Shown here: piece by piece, positions 11,301 through 18,984 of the stretch
How the letters are laid out: each line of letters starts with the position of its first letter
Position numbering within the stretch: position 1 is the first letter of the stretch
Assembly: GCA_024683455.1 (NCBI GenBank)
Contig: JAIKYE010000012.1
Location: 1-54,920, forward strand
DNA from: Bacteroidaceae bacterium
GTDB taxonomy: Bacteria; Bacteroidota; Bacteroidia; Bacteroidales; Bacteroidaceae
DNA: 54,920 bases
Direction: 5' to 3'
Notes under the pieces: model-generated
Told to the model about the DNA's origin: nothing
Database searches by the model: none
Seen by the model: only the letters and a program-made list of their open reading frames with translations
Position numbers and translations under genes: made by a program

Positions 11301-11887
11301 AAGTCGCGTACATCATCTTCCTCTATCAGCTCTACCTTCTGGTACTCGTGAGAAGTACGGAAACCGTCAAAGAAGTTGATGAAAGGAACACGAGCCTCGA
11401 GAGCTGCCAAGTGAGCTACTGCTGAGAGGTCCATAACCTCCTGAACAGAACCCTCTGCCAACATAGCAAAGCCAGTCTGACGGCAAGCCATAACATCGCT
11501 ATGGTCACCGAAAATACACAATGAATGAGTAGCTACGGTACGAGCTGATACATGGAATACTGAAGGAAGCAGCTCACCTGCAATCTTGTACATGTTAGGG
11601 ATCATCAACAGAAGACCCTGAGATGCTGTGAATGTGGTTGTAAGTGCACCAGCCTGAAGAGAACCATGTACAGCACCTGCTGCACCAGCCTCAGACTGCA
11701 TCTCCTGCACCATTACTGTGTCGCCGAAAAGGTTCTTACGCCCCTGAGCGGCCCACTCATCGACATGCTCCGCCATGGGAGATGAAGGAGTGATGGGATA
11801 GATAGCAGCAACCTCGCTGAACATATAGGCTACATGTCCGGCACAGGTGTTACCATCCCATGTCACAAATTTCTTTTCTTTTGCCAT
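8321..11887 (-). CDS. nifJ: Pyruvate:ferredoxin (flavodoxin) oxidoreductase
   Basis: This enzyme oxidatively decarboxylates pyruvate to acetyl-CoA and reduces ferredoxin or flavodoxin. It is central to anaerobic energy metabolism and cytosolic. The 1,188 residues match the single-chain homodimeric form. The N-terminal pyrimidine-binding domain includes 'YPITPSSPMAEHVDEW'. Two 4Fe-4S motifs (CIQCNKCAFVCP near 690, CLGCGNCADVCPG near 745) mark the ferredoxin-like domain. The C-terminal TPP domain has GACSGCGETPYVK and DTEVYSNTGGQ. I chose the ATG at 11887 (MAKEKKFVTWDGNT) because it is the family N-terminus; an upstream in-frame start would add 13 unrelated residues. It follows the ATPase gene by 48 bases and may share its transcript. 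No defect is visible. Confidence 0.97.
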   Translation of the reverse strand: MAKEKKFVTWDGNTCAGHVAYMFSEVAAIYPITPSSPMAEHVDEWAAQGRKNLFGDTVMVQEMQSEAGAAGAVHGSLQAGALTTTFTASQGLLLMIPNMYKIAGELLPSVFHVSARTVATHSLCIFGDHSDVMACRQTGFAMLAEGSVQEVMDLSAVAHLAALEARVPFINFFDGFRTSHEYQKVELIEEDDVRDLVNQKALTEFRSRCLSPEHPQAKGMAENPETFFAHRESCNRYYDAVPAIVEKYMAAISERTGRKYELFSYYGAEDAEQVIIMMGSGTEAAREAIDYANANGKKYGLVSVHLYRPFSVEHLLKAVPASCKRIAVLDRTKEPGSNGEPLLLDVRDAFYGKENAPVIVGGRYGLGSADVTPTMILSVYENLELPQPKNHFTVGIVDDLTFTSLPAKEEMALGGEGIFEAKFFGLGADGTVGANKNSVKIIGDNTNKYCQAYFSYDSKKSGGFTCSHLRFGDTPIRSTYQIKTPNFVACHVQAYLRMYDVLRGLRQNGQFLLNTIFDGEELVNFLPNSVKKYFAQKNITVYYINATKIAQEIGLGNRTNTILQSAFFRITEVIPVELAVEQMKKAIVKSYGKKGEDVVNMNFAAVDRGCEYKTLAVDPAWANLPDDEAIVRDEPAFVSNLVRPINAQNGADLPVSAYKGYEDGAWEQGTAAYEKRGVAGFVPVWNPENCIQCNKCAFVCPHACIRPIVMDDEEVKNFQGASLEMKAPAAMKGMHFVMQVGVKDCLGCGNCADVCPGNPKLGKALTMVAYDDSSEAAAKEAANWEYCVKNVKSKQDLVDIKQSPKNSQFATPLFEFSGACSGCGETPYVKLISQLFGDRQMVANATGCSSIYSGSIPSTPYTKNEKGQGPAWSNSLFEDFCEYGMGMVLANKKMKLRITALLNELIAGDKASAEFKAAAQNWIEQQNDADGSKAAAAALKPFIAEGVKAGCPACAQLKELEHYLVKRSQWIIGGDGASYDIGYGGLDHVIGSGEDVNIFVIDTEVYSNTGGQASKATPIGAIAQFAANGKRAGKKDLGLMQATYGNVYVAQVAMGADQSQCLKAFREAEAWHGPSLIIGYAPCINHGLKAKGGMGKSQAEEAKAVECGYWQLWRNNPALAEEGKNPFQLDSKEPQWDKFQEFLEGEVRFLSLKKAAPAEAQELYDACKAAAQRRYKSYVRKTQEDWSL

Positions 11888-11935
11888 AATAAAGTGAAAA
11901 TTATAATAACTTCTTTTGTACCTCAAAAATGCGTA

Positions 11936-13081
11936 TTAGTACAGGAATCCATATACCCAGACAGGTATCTCCTGTTCAGCACCTTCTGCAATACCGGAAA
12001 GTGCATACAATACATCTGTATTCTTTCGCTTGGGATGCTCCAGACAGATACGGAAACGCTGCTTACCGTCAACAATAAACGTGCTGCTGCGGTCACCAGC
12101 CTCTACCTTATGACGTCCCCAGAGGGCATTCTGGAAGAAGGTTTCCATGAGTGTCTCTTCTTCAATCTTGCCAGGAGTCATGGCGTACATAAGGTTTGTG
12201 TTATGCAAATACAAGCCTGAAGGTTTCTTGGGGAATTCGTCACCGTGACGGTATATCATGTTGAGCAATCGGGCATCGCTCAGGTACTTGATATAGTTCA
12301 TGACCGTAGCACGACTGGTCTGCATATCGCTGGCCAACTGGCTGACATTGGGAGCACCTGTTCCACCTGTTGCCAACAGATAGAGAAGCTTCTTTATCTT
12401 GCTCAGATACTTTAGGTCGATTTGCTTGATGAGCAGGATATCCACCTCTATCATCATGTTCATGGTCTTCAGCAGATTCTCGCTGAAGTTGCTTTTCTCC
12501 AAGAAGAAGGGATAGTAGCCATGATGCAGATAGTTGCGGAAATGCTCCAGGGGATCTACCTTTGCCAGTACCTCCTGGGCAATGCGCTCGTGACGGTTCT
12601 GAATTTCACGGATGCTGTATGCCTTGAAATTCTCACCAGTCATCAGATTCAGGTATTCACGGAAAGAGAAACCGCGGAGGTTGTAGCTGTCAACAATGCC
12701 GTTCAACTCAGGATTCTCATCCTTGAGACGCATGACACTACTACCGGTGAAGACAACACGCAGACGGGGGATACGATTGTAAATCAGACGCAACTCATGG
12801 CTCCAGTCTGGCTGCTTGAACACTTGGTCGATAAGCAACACCTGACCGCCAGCCTGCTGGAACTCCTGAGCAAACTGGAACAAAGTCTTGCCTTGGAAAT
12901 AAAAGTTGTTCATGTTGATGTACAAGCATCTTTTATCCCGAGGACCAAAGTGCTCTTTTGCATACTGAAGCAGGAACGTTGTCTTACCTACTCCCCTACT
13001 ACCCTTAATTCCGATCAAACGCTGTTTCCAATCAATTTCATCCATCAAAGCTCTCCTTACAGGAGCCTCTGTATGTTCCAC
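11936..13081 (-). CDS. AAA ATPase with C-terminal DUF4143-like region
   Basis: The 381-residue product resembles the cytosolic AAA_14/DUF4143 ATPases common in anaerobes, whose substrates are largely unknown. Walker A is GSRGVGKTT at 28-35, a sensor-like FTGSS lies at 111-115, and a winged-helix-like segment (NVSQLASDMQTSRATVMNYIKYL) is near 245-270. Walker B reads VLLIDQVF (81-88): the usual catalytic glutamate after the aspartate is glutamine (CAA codon). The listed start is a GTG. The frame stays open upstream and reads plausibly as protein (FFRIHQFLVEH) with no ATG before a stop; the first internal ATG is at 13045. The true start is therefore uncertain. A -7 box lies 63-70 bases upstream. 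No antitoxin or partner gene is adjacent. Confidence 0.85.
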   Translation of the reverse strand: MEHTEAPVRRALMDEIDWKQRLIGIKGSRGVGKTTFLLQYAKEHFGPRDKRCLYINMNNFYFQGKTLFQFAQEFQQAGGQVLLIDQVFKQPDWSHELRLIYNRIPRLRVVFTGSSVMRLKDENPELNGIVDSYNLRGFSFREYLNLMTGENFKAYSIREIQNRHERIAQEVLAKVDPLEHFRNYLHHGYYPFFLEKSNFSENLLKTMNMMIEVDILLIKQIDLKYLSKIKKLLYLLATGGTGAPNVSQLASDMQTSRATVMNYIKYLSDARLLNMIYRHGDEFPKKPSGLYLHNTNLMYAMTPGKIEEETLMETFFQNALWGRHKVEAGDRSSTFIVDGKQRFRICLEHPKRKNTDVLYALSGIAEGAEQEIPVWVYGFLY

Positions 13082-13143
13082 TAGAAACTGATGAATCCGA
13101 AAGAATGTCTCTAATATACCCGAAATATATTATTTTATCGGTG

Positions 13144-13151
13144 CAAAGATA
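13144..13151 (-). promoter_or_regulatory. Bacteroidales -7 promoter box for the AAA ATPase gene
   Basis: On the minus strand the sequence reads TATCTTTG, matching TAnnTTTG. It would start transcription near 13137, about 55 bases before the GTG start. Confidence 0.55.
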
Positions 13152-13204
13152 GTCTTTTTTAGTCAAATTGCAAAATCTACATAACAAAAAGTGCATTTTG
13201 ACCA

Positions 13205-13888
13205 TTATTTTTTAGGAAAAACGTCAATATGACGCATCTGTTTCATGATTGCAGTCTGACGTTTCAGCATATAAGAAGATGGATTTTTGCTACTAAATTT
13301 CAACGGATTAGGTAAAGTGGCAGCAATGAGTGCACAATTGGCACGGGTAAGCTCGGAAGAGGTACGCCCGAAGTGTTGCTGCGCTACCGCTTCGGCTCCA
13401 TAAATTCCATCGCCCATCTCTATGGAATTGAGATAGACTTCCATGATTCTGTGTTTGCCCCAGATAAGCTCTATCAAGCCCGTAAAATAGAGTTCCAATC
13501 CCTTACGGACCCAACTGTGGGCAGGCCAAAGAAAGACATTTTTGGCCGTTTGCTGTGATATGGTGCTTCCGCCCCTGTGACGCTTGCCTGCCCTACTCTC
13601 TTCTATAGCTGCATTGATGGCCTTAAGATCAAAACCGTGATGTTCACGGAACAACTGGTCTTCGCTGGCCATCACGGCAACGGGCATGTAGATAGACATT
13701 TCATCAAGGGGAACCCAATGATGTTTGAGCCTGAGTTTCTCGCCATGAGCCACCTGTTGGCAGCAACGGATTACCATCAGAGGCGTAACATATACGGGCA
13801 CCCAACGGTAGGCTACAACAGCAAGGATTGTGCTCCCGAAAAACAGGAGCACAATCCATCGCAATATTTTCTGAATTTTCTTGAGCAT
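13205..13888 (-). CDS. mtgA: Monofunctional peptidoglycan glycosyltransferase (GT51)
   Basis: This enzyme polymerises lipid II into glycan strands at the outer face of the inner membrane. The 227 residues fit the monofunctional family, which lacks a penicillin-binding domain. One N-terminal transmembrane helix (about 11-31) is followed by the GT51 motifs: ASEDQLFREHHG with catalytic Glu76, RGGSTISQQTAKN at 105-117, the donor-site region RKGLELYFTGLIE, and EVYLNSIEMG with the second Glu at 140. It lies 39 bases downstream of the OmpA-like lipoprotein gene on the same strand. The two probably share a transcript, and both concern the envelope. Confidence 0.95.
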   Translation of the reverse strand: MLKKIQKILRWIVLLFFGSTILAVVAYRWVPVYVTPLMVIRCCQQVAHGEKLRLKHHWVPLDEMSIYMPVAVMASEDQLFREHHGFDLKAINAAIEESRAGKRHRGGSTISQQTAKNVFLWPAHSWVRKGLELYFTGLIELIWGKHRIMEVYLNSIEMGDGIYGAEAVAQQHFGRTSSELTRANCALIAATLPNPLKFSSKNPSSYMLKRQTAIMKQMRHIDVFPKK

Positions 13889-13892
13889 AATT

Positions 13893-13925
13893 AAGCACTC
13901 CCCTAAAGGGGAAGCGGGGAGGGGG
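13893..13925. repeat. GC-rich repeat fragment between mtgA and the OmpA-like gene
   Basis: A CCCCTAAAGGGG palindrome is followed by a purine-rich GGGGAGGGGG run. It resembles the dispersed palindromic repeats elsewhere in the window but is shorter. It separates two same-strand genes by 39 bases and lacks a T-tract, so readthrough is likely. Confidence 0.45.
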
Positions 13926-13927
13926 CT

Positions 13928-14665
13928 TTACTGCAAAGTACCTGCGTTAGCAGCATTAATCATTGCCTCGCTGGCATACAGATAAACCTCTACACGACGG
14001 CTGGCATGAACATCCTCCTTGCCGTTGGCATCATAAATCAGATATTGGGGATCCTCACCTAAACCGGTAGCACCCTTAATCTGCTTGCTGTTAACACCGC
14101 AAGAACCCAGAAGGAAAGCCTTTACAGAGTTTGCACGGCTTTGGCTCAAAGTAAGGTTTGTAGCATCTGAACCATCGCTGCTGGCAAAACCGTAGATGGC
14201 GACATCACAGTCGGTATATACGTTCAGCACGTTGTTGGCAAACTGGCGCAATGAATTCTGTGCCTTAGCCTGCAAATCGCTCTTACCTACCTTGAAGAGA
14301 ATACCGTTATCGAAAGTAACCTTAATGCCTTCCAAACCGTTCTTATCAGTAATCGTCTCTACCTGAGCATCAGATACAGCCTCGGCAGCAGCCTTAGCCT
14401 TATCCATCTTCTTACCAATGAGGATACCTGCTGTAGTACCACCGGCAACACCTACACCGGCACCGATAGCTGCGCCCAACTTAGCACCGTTTGAACCGCC
14501 AGCCAAAGCACCGATAGCTGCACCTAAACCTGCACCCAAAGCACCACCACCGGCACCACCAATAAGACCACCTTTAGTGGTATTATTCATGTTACAACCA
14601 GAAACCAAGAGAGCTACAGAAAGAGCTCCGGCAAAACTTTTTAAACCTTTCATTTTACTCATCAA
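13928..14665 (-). CDS. OmpA-family outer-membrane lipoprotein with glycine zipper
   Basis: The predicted lipoprotein has a signal peptide ending in LLVSGC (lipidated Cys24). A glycine-zipper membrane segment (GGLIGGAGGGALGAGLGAAIG and repeats, about 32-83) follows. The C-terminal OmpA/MotB-type peptidoglycan-binding domain (about 110-230) includes DNGILFKVGKSDL, the SSDGSDATNLTLSQSRANSVKAFL segment, and the terminal ASRRVEVYL with the conserved arginines. It resembles the E. coli YiaD type. The likely role is anchoring the outer membrane to peptidoglycan. Start candidates are Met1, Met2 and Met5; all keep the lipobox. A -7 box lies upstream at 14706-14713. Confidence 0.92.
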   Translation of the reverse strand: MMSKMKGLKSFAGALSVALLVSGCNMNNTTKGGLIGGAGGGALGAGLGAAIGALAGGSNGAKLGAAIGAGVGVAGGTTAGILIGKKMDKAKAAAEAVSDAQVETITDKNGLEGIKVTFDNGILFKVGKSDLQAKAQNSLRQFANNVLNVYTDCDVAIYGFASSDGSDATNLTLSQSRANSVKAFLLGSCGVNSKQIKGATGLGEDPQYLIYDANGKEDVHASRRVEVYLYASEAMINAANAGTLQ

Positions 14666-14705
14666 TTTAAATGTTACACATTTCCTTAACTTGTCAAAAT
14701 TACCG

Positions 14706-14713
14706 CAAAGTTA
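14706..14713 (-). promoter_or_regulatory. -7 promoter box for the OmpA-like / mtgA transcript
   Basis: The minus strand reads TAACTTTG, matching TAnnTTTG, 41 bases before the lipoprotein start. It forms a divergent promoter pair with the proS box at 14756-14763. Confidence 0.6.
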
Positions 14714-14755
14714 CACATTTTTGGAAAGAAGCATGCAAAATCCACGTTTTTTTAG

Positions 14756-14763
14756 TACTTTTG
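14756..14763 (+). promoter_or_regulatory. -7 promoter box for proS
   Basis: The plus strand reads TACTTTTG, matching TAnnTTTG, 67 bases before the proS ATG. No clear TTTG -33 element is visible at 19-21 bp. Confidence 0.55.
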
Positions 14764-14830
14764 CAGCGGTTTTAACATAGAAATAGGGTTAAACCTCATT
14801 TTTCTGATAAATAAAAAAGACAAAATACAT

Positions 14831-16309
14831 ATGGCAAAAGAATTGGAATTCCTCACAAAACGCAGCGAGGACTATAGCAAATGGTACAACGAATTGGTGG
14901 TAAAAGCCGATTTGGCAGAGCAGTCTGATGTTCGTGGATGTATGGTCATCAAGCCTTACGGATATGCTATTTGGGAGAAGATGCAGCGCGTATTGGACGA
15001 CATGTTTAAGGAGACTGGTGTTCAGAATGCTTATTTCCCCTTGCTTATCCCCAAGAGTTTCCTCTCTAAGGAGGCTGAGCACGTTGAGGGCTTTGCCAAG
15101 GAGTGTGCCGTAGTTACCCACTATCGTCTGAAGACCAATGAAACACATGACGGTGTAGTCGTTGACCCTGCAGCACGCCTGGAAGAGGAGCTTATCATCC
15201 GTCCTACATCAGAAACTATCATCTGGAATACTTTCAAGAACTGGATTCACAGCTATCGCGACCTGCCCCTGCTCGTCAATCAGTGGTGTAACGTGATGCG
15301 TTGGGAGATGCGTACCCGTCTGTTCCTGCGTACCAGCGAGTTTCTGTGGCAGGAGGGACACACTGCTCATGCCACCCGCGAGGAGGCAGAAGCACGTGCC
15401 CAGCAGATGCTGAAGGTATATGCCAACTTTGCAGAGAACTACATGGCCGTTCCCGTTATTCAGGGTGTAAAGAGCGAGACAGAGCGTTTTGCCGGTGCTC
15501 TCGACACCTATACCATCGAGGCCATGATGCAAGACGGCAAGGCACTGCAGAGCGGTACCAGCCACTTCCTGGGTCAGAACTTCGGTAAGGCATTCGACGT
15601 TCAGTTCCTGAACAAAGAGAACAAGCCCGAATACGCCTGGGCTACCAGTTGGGGTGTCAGCACACGTCTGATGGGTGCACTTATCATGACGCACTCTGAC
15701 GATAACGGTCTGGTTCTTCCTCCTGCATTGGCTCCCACTCAGGTAGTTATCATTCCTATCGGCAAGCTCGCTCAGATGGAGCAGCTCGATGCTAAGGCAG
15801 AAGAGATTGTCAAGAATTTGAAGGCACTGGGCATCAGCGTTAAGTACGACAATGCCGACAACAAGCGTCCCGGCTTCAAGTTTGCCGACTATGAGTTAAA
15901 GGGTGTTCCCGTACGTTTGGTTCTGGGCGCTCGCGACCTCGAACAGGGCGTTGTGGAAATCATGCGTCGTGACACGCTGGAGAAGGAAAATGTAAGCATC
16001 GAAGGTATTGAGCAGTACATCAAGAACCTGTTGGACGACATTCAGCAGAACATCTTCCAGAAGGCTAAGGCCTATCGCGATGCTCATATCTATGAGTGCG
16101 ACAACTACGAGGAGTTCAAGGAGCGCGTAAAGGATGGCGGTTTCTTCCTTTGCCATTGGGACGGTACAGCCGAGACCGAGGCTCAGATCAAGGAGGAGAC
16201 ACAGGCTACCATACGTTGCGTCCCCTTCGGCGTGGAGCAGACTCCTGGTACCGATATGGTAAGCGGAAAGCCTGCCAAGGCTCGCGTCCTGATAGCAAGA
16301 AGTTACTAA
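14831..16309 (+). CDS. proS: Prolyl-tRNA synthetase (archaeal/eukaryotic-like, ProS type 3)
   Basis: This enzyme charges tRNA-Pro with proline. The 492 residues match the short ProS class without the inserted editing domain. The class II catalytic core carries [20 protein letters not shown] (motif 2 region), [17 protein letters not shown] and the motif 3 region [16 protein letters not shown]...[15 protein letters not shown]. An anticodon-binding domain ([10 protein letters not shown], about 300-400) and the C-terminal zinc-ribbon-like domain follow. The gene is followed after 4 bases by an MFS gene, so the two are probably translationally linked despite having unrelated functions. Confidence 0.97.
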   Translation: MAKELEFLTKRSEDYSKWYNELVVKADLAEQSDVRGCMVIKPYGYAIWEKMQRVLDDMFKETGVQNAYFPLLIPKSFLSKEAEHVEGFAKECAVVTHYRLKTNETHDGVVVDPAARLEEELIIRPTSETIIWNTFKNWIHSYRDLPLLVNQWCNVMRWEMRTRLFLRTSEFLWQEGHTAHATREEAEARAQQMLKVYANFAENYMAVPVIQGVKSETERFAGALDTYTIEAMMQDGKALQSGTSHFLGQNFGKAFDVQFLNKENKPEYAWATSWGVSTRLMGALIMTHSDDNGLVLPPALAPTQVVIIPIGKLAQMEQLDAKAEEIVKNLKALGISVKYDNADNKRPGFKFADYELKGVPVRLVLGARDLEQGVVEIMRRDTLEKENVSIEGIEQYIKNLLDDIQQNIFQKAKAYRDAHIYECDNYEEFKERVKDGGFFLCHWDGTAETEAQIKEETQATIRCVPFGVEQTPGTDMVSGKPAKARVLIARSY

Positions 16310-16313
16310 GCAT

Positions 16314-17558
16314 ATGAGGCCGGGAATCTGGATAAGCACGCTCTTTGCAGCCGAGGAGATTCCCTCTGCCATCGTAACCTTTGTGGCTTTGCTAATGTTC
16401 CTGCAGATAGGAGCATCTATCACCATATCTACTGCATTGGCAGCCTTATTGTTCCTACCCTGCATACTCAAATCCTTTCTTAGGACATGGGTGCGCAGGG
16501 TTGGCCATTTCAGGGAGGTGCTGCTACTTATCGAGGGGTTGCTTTGCATCACCCTGTTTACCCTTGCAGGCGCGTTCACCCAAGGAATATGGTATGTCTT
16601 TGGAGCCTTGATGCTCACCAGTTTTCTGGTGGCATGGCACGAATTAGCCGCCCGTATGTATTACGAGCGCATGCTCTTTTCCCGCCAGCAAAGGTACTAT
16701 ACCAATCTTAAGATTACCTCTGCCCAGTTGGCAGTCATCCTGACGTATGGTGTGCTGATCATATTGGTTGGCAACCTGGAAGTGTTTTTCCGTCAAATAA
16801 GGCATTCGTGGGCAATGGGCTGTTATATGACAGCCGGTGCCTTTATGTTCTTCACGGTACTGCACATCCTTATACTTCGGAATCCGCAAATAGGAAACCA
16901 GATGCGTAAATACAGCATGGGAGCATCTGTAATGGCCGAAGTGCATGTGATAGAACGTATCAGGAAACAGCCCCACTGGTGGGTATATGTATTATGCGTG
17001 TTCCTGATGCTGGTACCTCAAAGTCTGATGTTTTTCGCACGCGTACATTATCTATTCGACAAGGTAGCAAACGGCGGTCTTGGATGCACCATTCAGGAGA
17101 TAGGTTTTGCCCAAGGAACCGTAGGTGTGATAGCCTTTACACTGGGACTGACCATCGGGCGGAGCCTGATGCGATGGATTCCTTCCGAGAAACTGTTCTG
17201 GCCCCTGACCTTGGTACTGGGTCTTTCTCCGGCTGTCTATCTTTTCATGACCATAGAGACGCCCACAGACTTAGCAGCACTGTGCGTTGCCACCTTTCAT
17301 GCCCAGCTGCTCTTTGGCCTAGGCTTATGCATCTGTCGCGTTCCCATTGCCATGATTTCCGGCGAACGTTACCGCAACTGTGCCAACCTGCTCAGCGTTC
17401 CCCTTGTAGCTACCTGTATGCTCCTGCCCATGATGGCAAGCGGCTGGCTGGTGTCGTGGTTGGGCTATCACCAGTTCTTCCTTATAAACACCCTCGCAGC
17501 ACCCGTTTGCTGGATACTGATAAAATGCCTACACAAAACCACCTCCACCCCCTCATAA
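16314..17558 (+). CDS. AmpG-like MFS transporter paralogue
   Basis: This is a 414-residue polytopic inner-membrane protein with about twelve hydrophobic segments. It shares landmarks with the AmpG-like protein at 18985-20247: an N-terminal W-x-x-TL...E-x-P pattern, and near the C-terminus LPMMASGWLVSWLGYHQFFL against LPGMVSGLISENVGYQSFFL. It is therefore a divergent paralogue of that family. The charged loop after TM2 differs (KSFLRTWVRR here, KPLWSPFID there), which suggests a different substrate. It sits 4 bases after proS and 43 bases before a HAD lipoprotein gene. The substrate is unknown. Confidence 0.75.
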   Translation: MRPGIWISTLFAAEEIPSAIVTFVALLMFLQIGASITISTALAALLFLPCILKSFLRTWVRRVGHFREVLLLIEGLLCITLFTLAGAFTQGIWYVFGALMLTSFLVAWHELAARMYYERMLFSRQQRYYTNLKITSAQLAVILTYGVLIILVGNLEVFFRQIRHSWAMGCYMTAGAFMFFTVLHILILRNPQIGNQMRKYSMGASVMAEVHVIERIRKQPHWWVYVLCVFLMLVPQSLMFFARVHYLFDKVANGGLGCTIQEIGFAQGTVGVIAFTLGLTIGRSLMRWIPSEKLFWPLTLVLGLSPAVYLFMTIETPTDLAALCVATFHAQLLFGLGLCICRVPIAMISGERYRNCANLLSVPLVATCMLLPMMASGWLVSWLGYHQFFLINTLAAPVCWILIKCLHKTTSTPS

Positions 17559-17601
17559 AGAAATAAGCAAACACTAAACTAAATACCAACAATAAAAAAA
17601 C

Positions 17602-18681
17602 ATGAAAAAGACTAAGCTGTGGATGTTCGCCACCATCCTGATTATCCTATGTGGCGCAATCGTATTTACATCGTGTAACAAGGAAGTCGTCACGCCTCCC
17701 TCCCCAAAAGATTATTTCCCCTCCTGGAACCAATGCGATGCCCTGACGGCTTTGAAGGCGTATGTGGAGGATGTGACCGACCCCAAGTCATCCAACTACA
17801 TCAACGCAGAAGACCGTATTGCCACCTTCGATATGGACGGTACCTTCCTGGGTGAACTCTATCCCACTTATTTTGAGTACAACCTGATCGAATACCGCGT
17901 CTTCGACGATCCCTCGTATCGCGACAAGGCTCCCGAAGATGTGCGTCAGGCAGCACAGGACATTCGCGATTTCGTACGTACAGGGAAGGCTCTCCCCGAC
18001 CATTTCGACATGATTCACGCCCGTGCTGCAGCCAAGGCATATGCCGGAATGACCCTTGCAGAATTTGACAGTTTCGTGAAAGCCTATGCCGCCACGCCGG
18101 CCAACGGATTCACGGGGATGACCTATGGCCAGAGTTTCTACAAGCCCATGCTCGAGGTGATGGACTATCTGAAGGCCAACGGATTCACCTTTTATGTTGT
18201 ATCGGGTTCCGACCGTTTTGTCTGCCGCACTCTGGTAGAACCTCTCGGCATCCCAACAAACAGGATTATAGGCATGGATGTATGGCTCAAGACAAACAAG
18301 CAGGACGAGGAGCCCGGTGTTGAATACACCATGGGTAAAGAGGAATATCTGATACGTACAGACAGCCTTGTCCTTAAGAACATAAAGAACAACAAGGTCA
18401 TTCAGATTGGTCAGGAGATTGGCAAAGTGCCCGTGCTCTCGTTCGGTAATAGCAGCGGCGATTGCGCTATGCACAATTATTGCCTGAGCAACAAGGAGCA
18501 CCGCACCGCAGTCTTCATGCTGGTGGCAGACGATGATGTCCGTGACCATGCCGACCTGACAGAAGGGGCAAAGCGCGAAGCAAAATGGCGCGAAGCCGGC
18601 TACTACGTTATCTCCATGAAGAACGATTTCAAGACCATCTATGGCCAAGGTGTTACAAAAACAGACTTTATCTTTAATTAA
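17602..18681 (+). CDS. HAD-family phosphatase lipoprotein
   Basis: The 359-residue product has a lipoprotein signal (IVFTSC, Cys25), so it should act outside the cytoplasm. The HAD nucleophile motif is DMDGT at 77-81, with Asp77 as the presumed nucleophile. Motif II is VVSGSDR and the acidic motif is GNSSGDCAMHNY. It resembles phosphoserine-phosphatase-like HAD acid phosphatases. A cap insertion lies between motif I and VVSGS. It may scavenge phosphate from small substrates in the periplasm or at the surface; the substrate is not deducible. It ends just before a strong hairpin. Confidence 0.85.
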   Translation: MKKTKLWMFATILIILCGAIVFTSCNKEVVTPPSPKDYFPSWNQCDALTALKAYVEDVTDPKSSNYINAEDRIATFDMDGTFLGELYPTYFEYNLIEYRVFDDPSYRDKAPEDVRQAAQDIRDFVRTGKALPDHFDMIHARAAAKAYAGMTLAEFDSFVKAYAATPANGFTGMTYGQSFYKPMLEVMDYLKANGFTFYVVSGSDRFVCRTLVEPLGIPTNRIIGMDVWLKTNKQDEEPGVEYTMGKEEYLIRTDSLVLKNIKNNKVIQIGQEIGKVPVLSFGNSSGDCAMHNYCLSNKEHRTAVFMLVADDDVRDHADLTEGAKREAKWREAGYYVISMKNDFKTIYGQGVTKTDFIFN

Positions 18682-18696
18682 TCAACTTGGAAAATA

Positions 18697-18739
18697 AATT
18701 ATTTAACTTGATTTTTGGTCAAAATCAAGTTAGATAATT
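18697..18739. terminator. Long hairpin downstream of the HAD lipoprotein gene
   Basis: A perfect 11-bp core stem (AACTTGATTTT at 18705-18715 with its complement at 18721-18731) extends to 19 paired positions with one G-T pair. The loop is TGGTC. There is no uninterrupted T-tract after it, so it may act as a transcript 3'-end stabiliser as well as, or instead of, a terminator. Confidence 0.6.
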
Positions 18740-18786
18740 ATCACAAATAAGCTGGAAAATTTGGCTTTGTCACCTTTGCCTCATCT

Positions 18787-18901
18787 AGATAGTCTCCATG
18801 AATCATTCAGACCGTCTCTTTGACTCATTGAGACTATCTCTTAGGGGTATAGAGACTATCTGAATGAGTTGTTCAGACTATCTCAACGACTCATTCAGAT
18901 A
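18787..18901. repeat. Noncoding array of GACTATCT / GACTCATT motifs forming two stem-loops
   Basis: The noncoding gap 18682-18984 contains five occurrences of a GACTATCT-like motif in both orientations (18787, 18808 degenerate, 18830, 18852, 18874), interleaved with ACTCATTC motifs. Two stem-loops can be drawn. The first pairs AGATAGTCTC (18787-18796) with GAGACTATCT (18830-18839). The second is a 17-position stem (18857-18873 with 18885-18901, 13 bp perfect), whose 11-base loop itself shows CAGACTATCTC. No ORF is credible here. Confidence 0.7.
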
Positions 18902-18984
18902 TAGGGAATGAAGCAAGGGTTATTTTGGGTGAGTTTACTCAAGGTTTTTGGGGTGCATAGATTAATAAGTATGCAGACCGCCTA

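Noticed and set aside
17788..18648. Long minus-strand open frame (286 codons) opposite the HAD lipoprotein gene
   Set aside because: It is a mirror of the codon pattern of the real gene; the plus frame has a lipobox and HAD motifs while the minus frame has no recognisable domain.
18787..18901. Repeat-spacer pattern suggesting a CRISPR array
   Set aside because: The repeated words are 8-10 bases, occur in both orientations and lack regular spacing or unique spacers; no cas genes are in the window.
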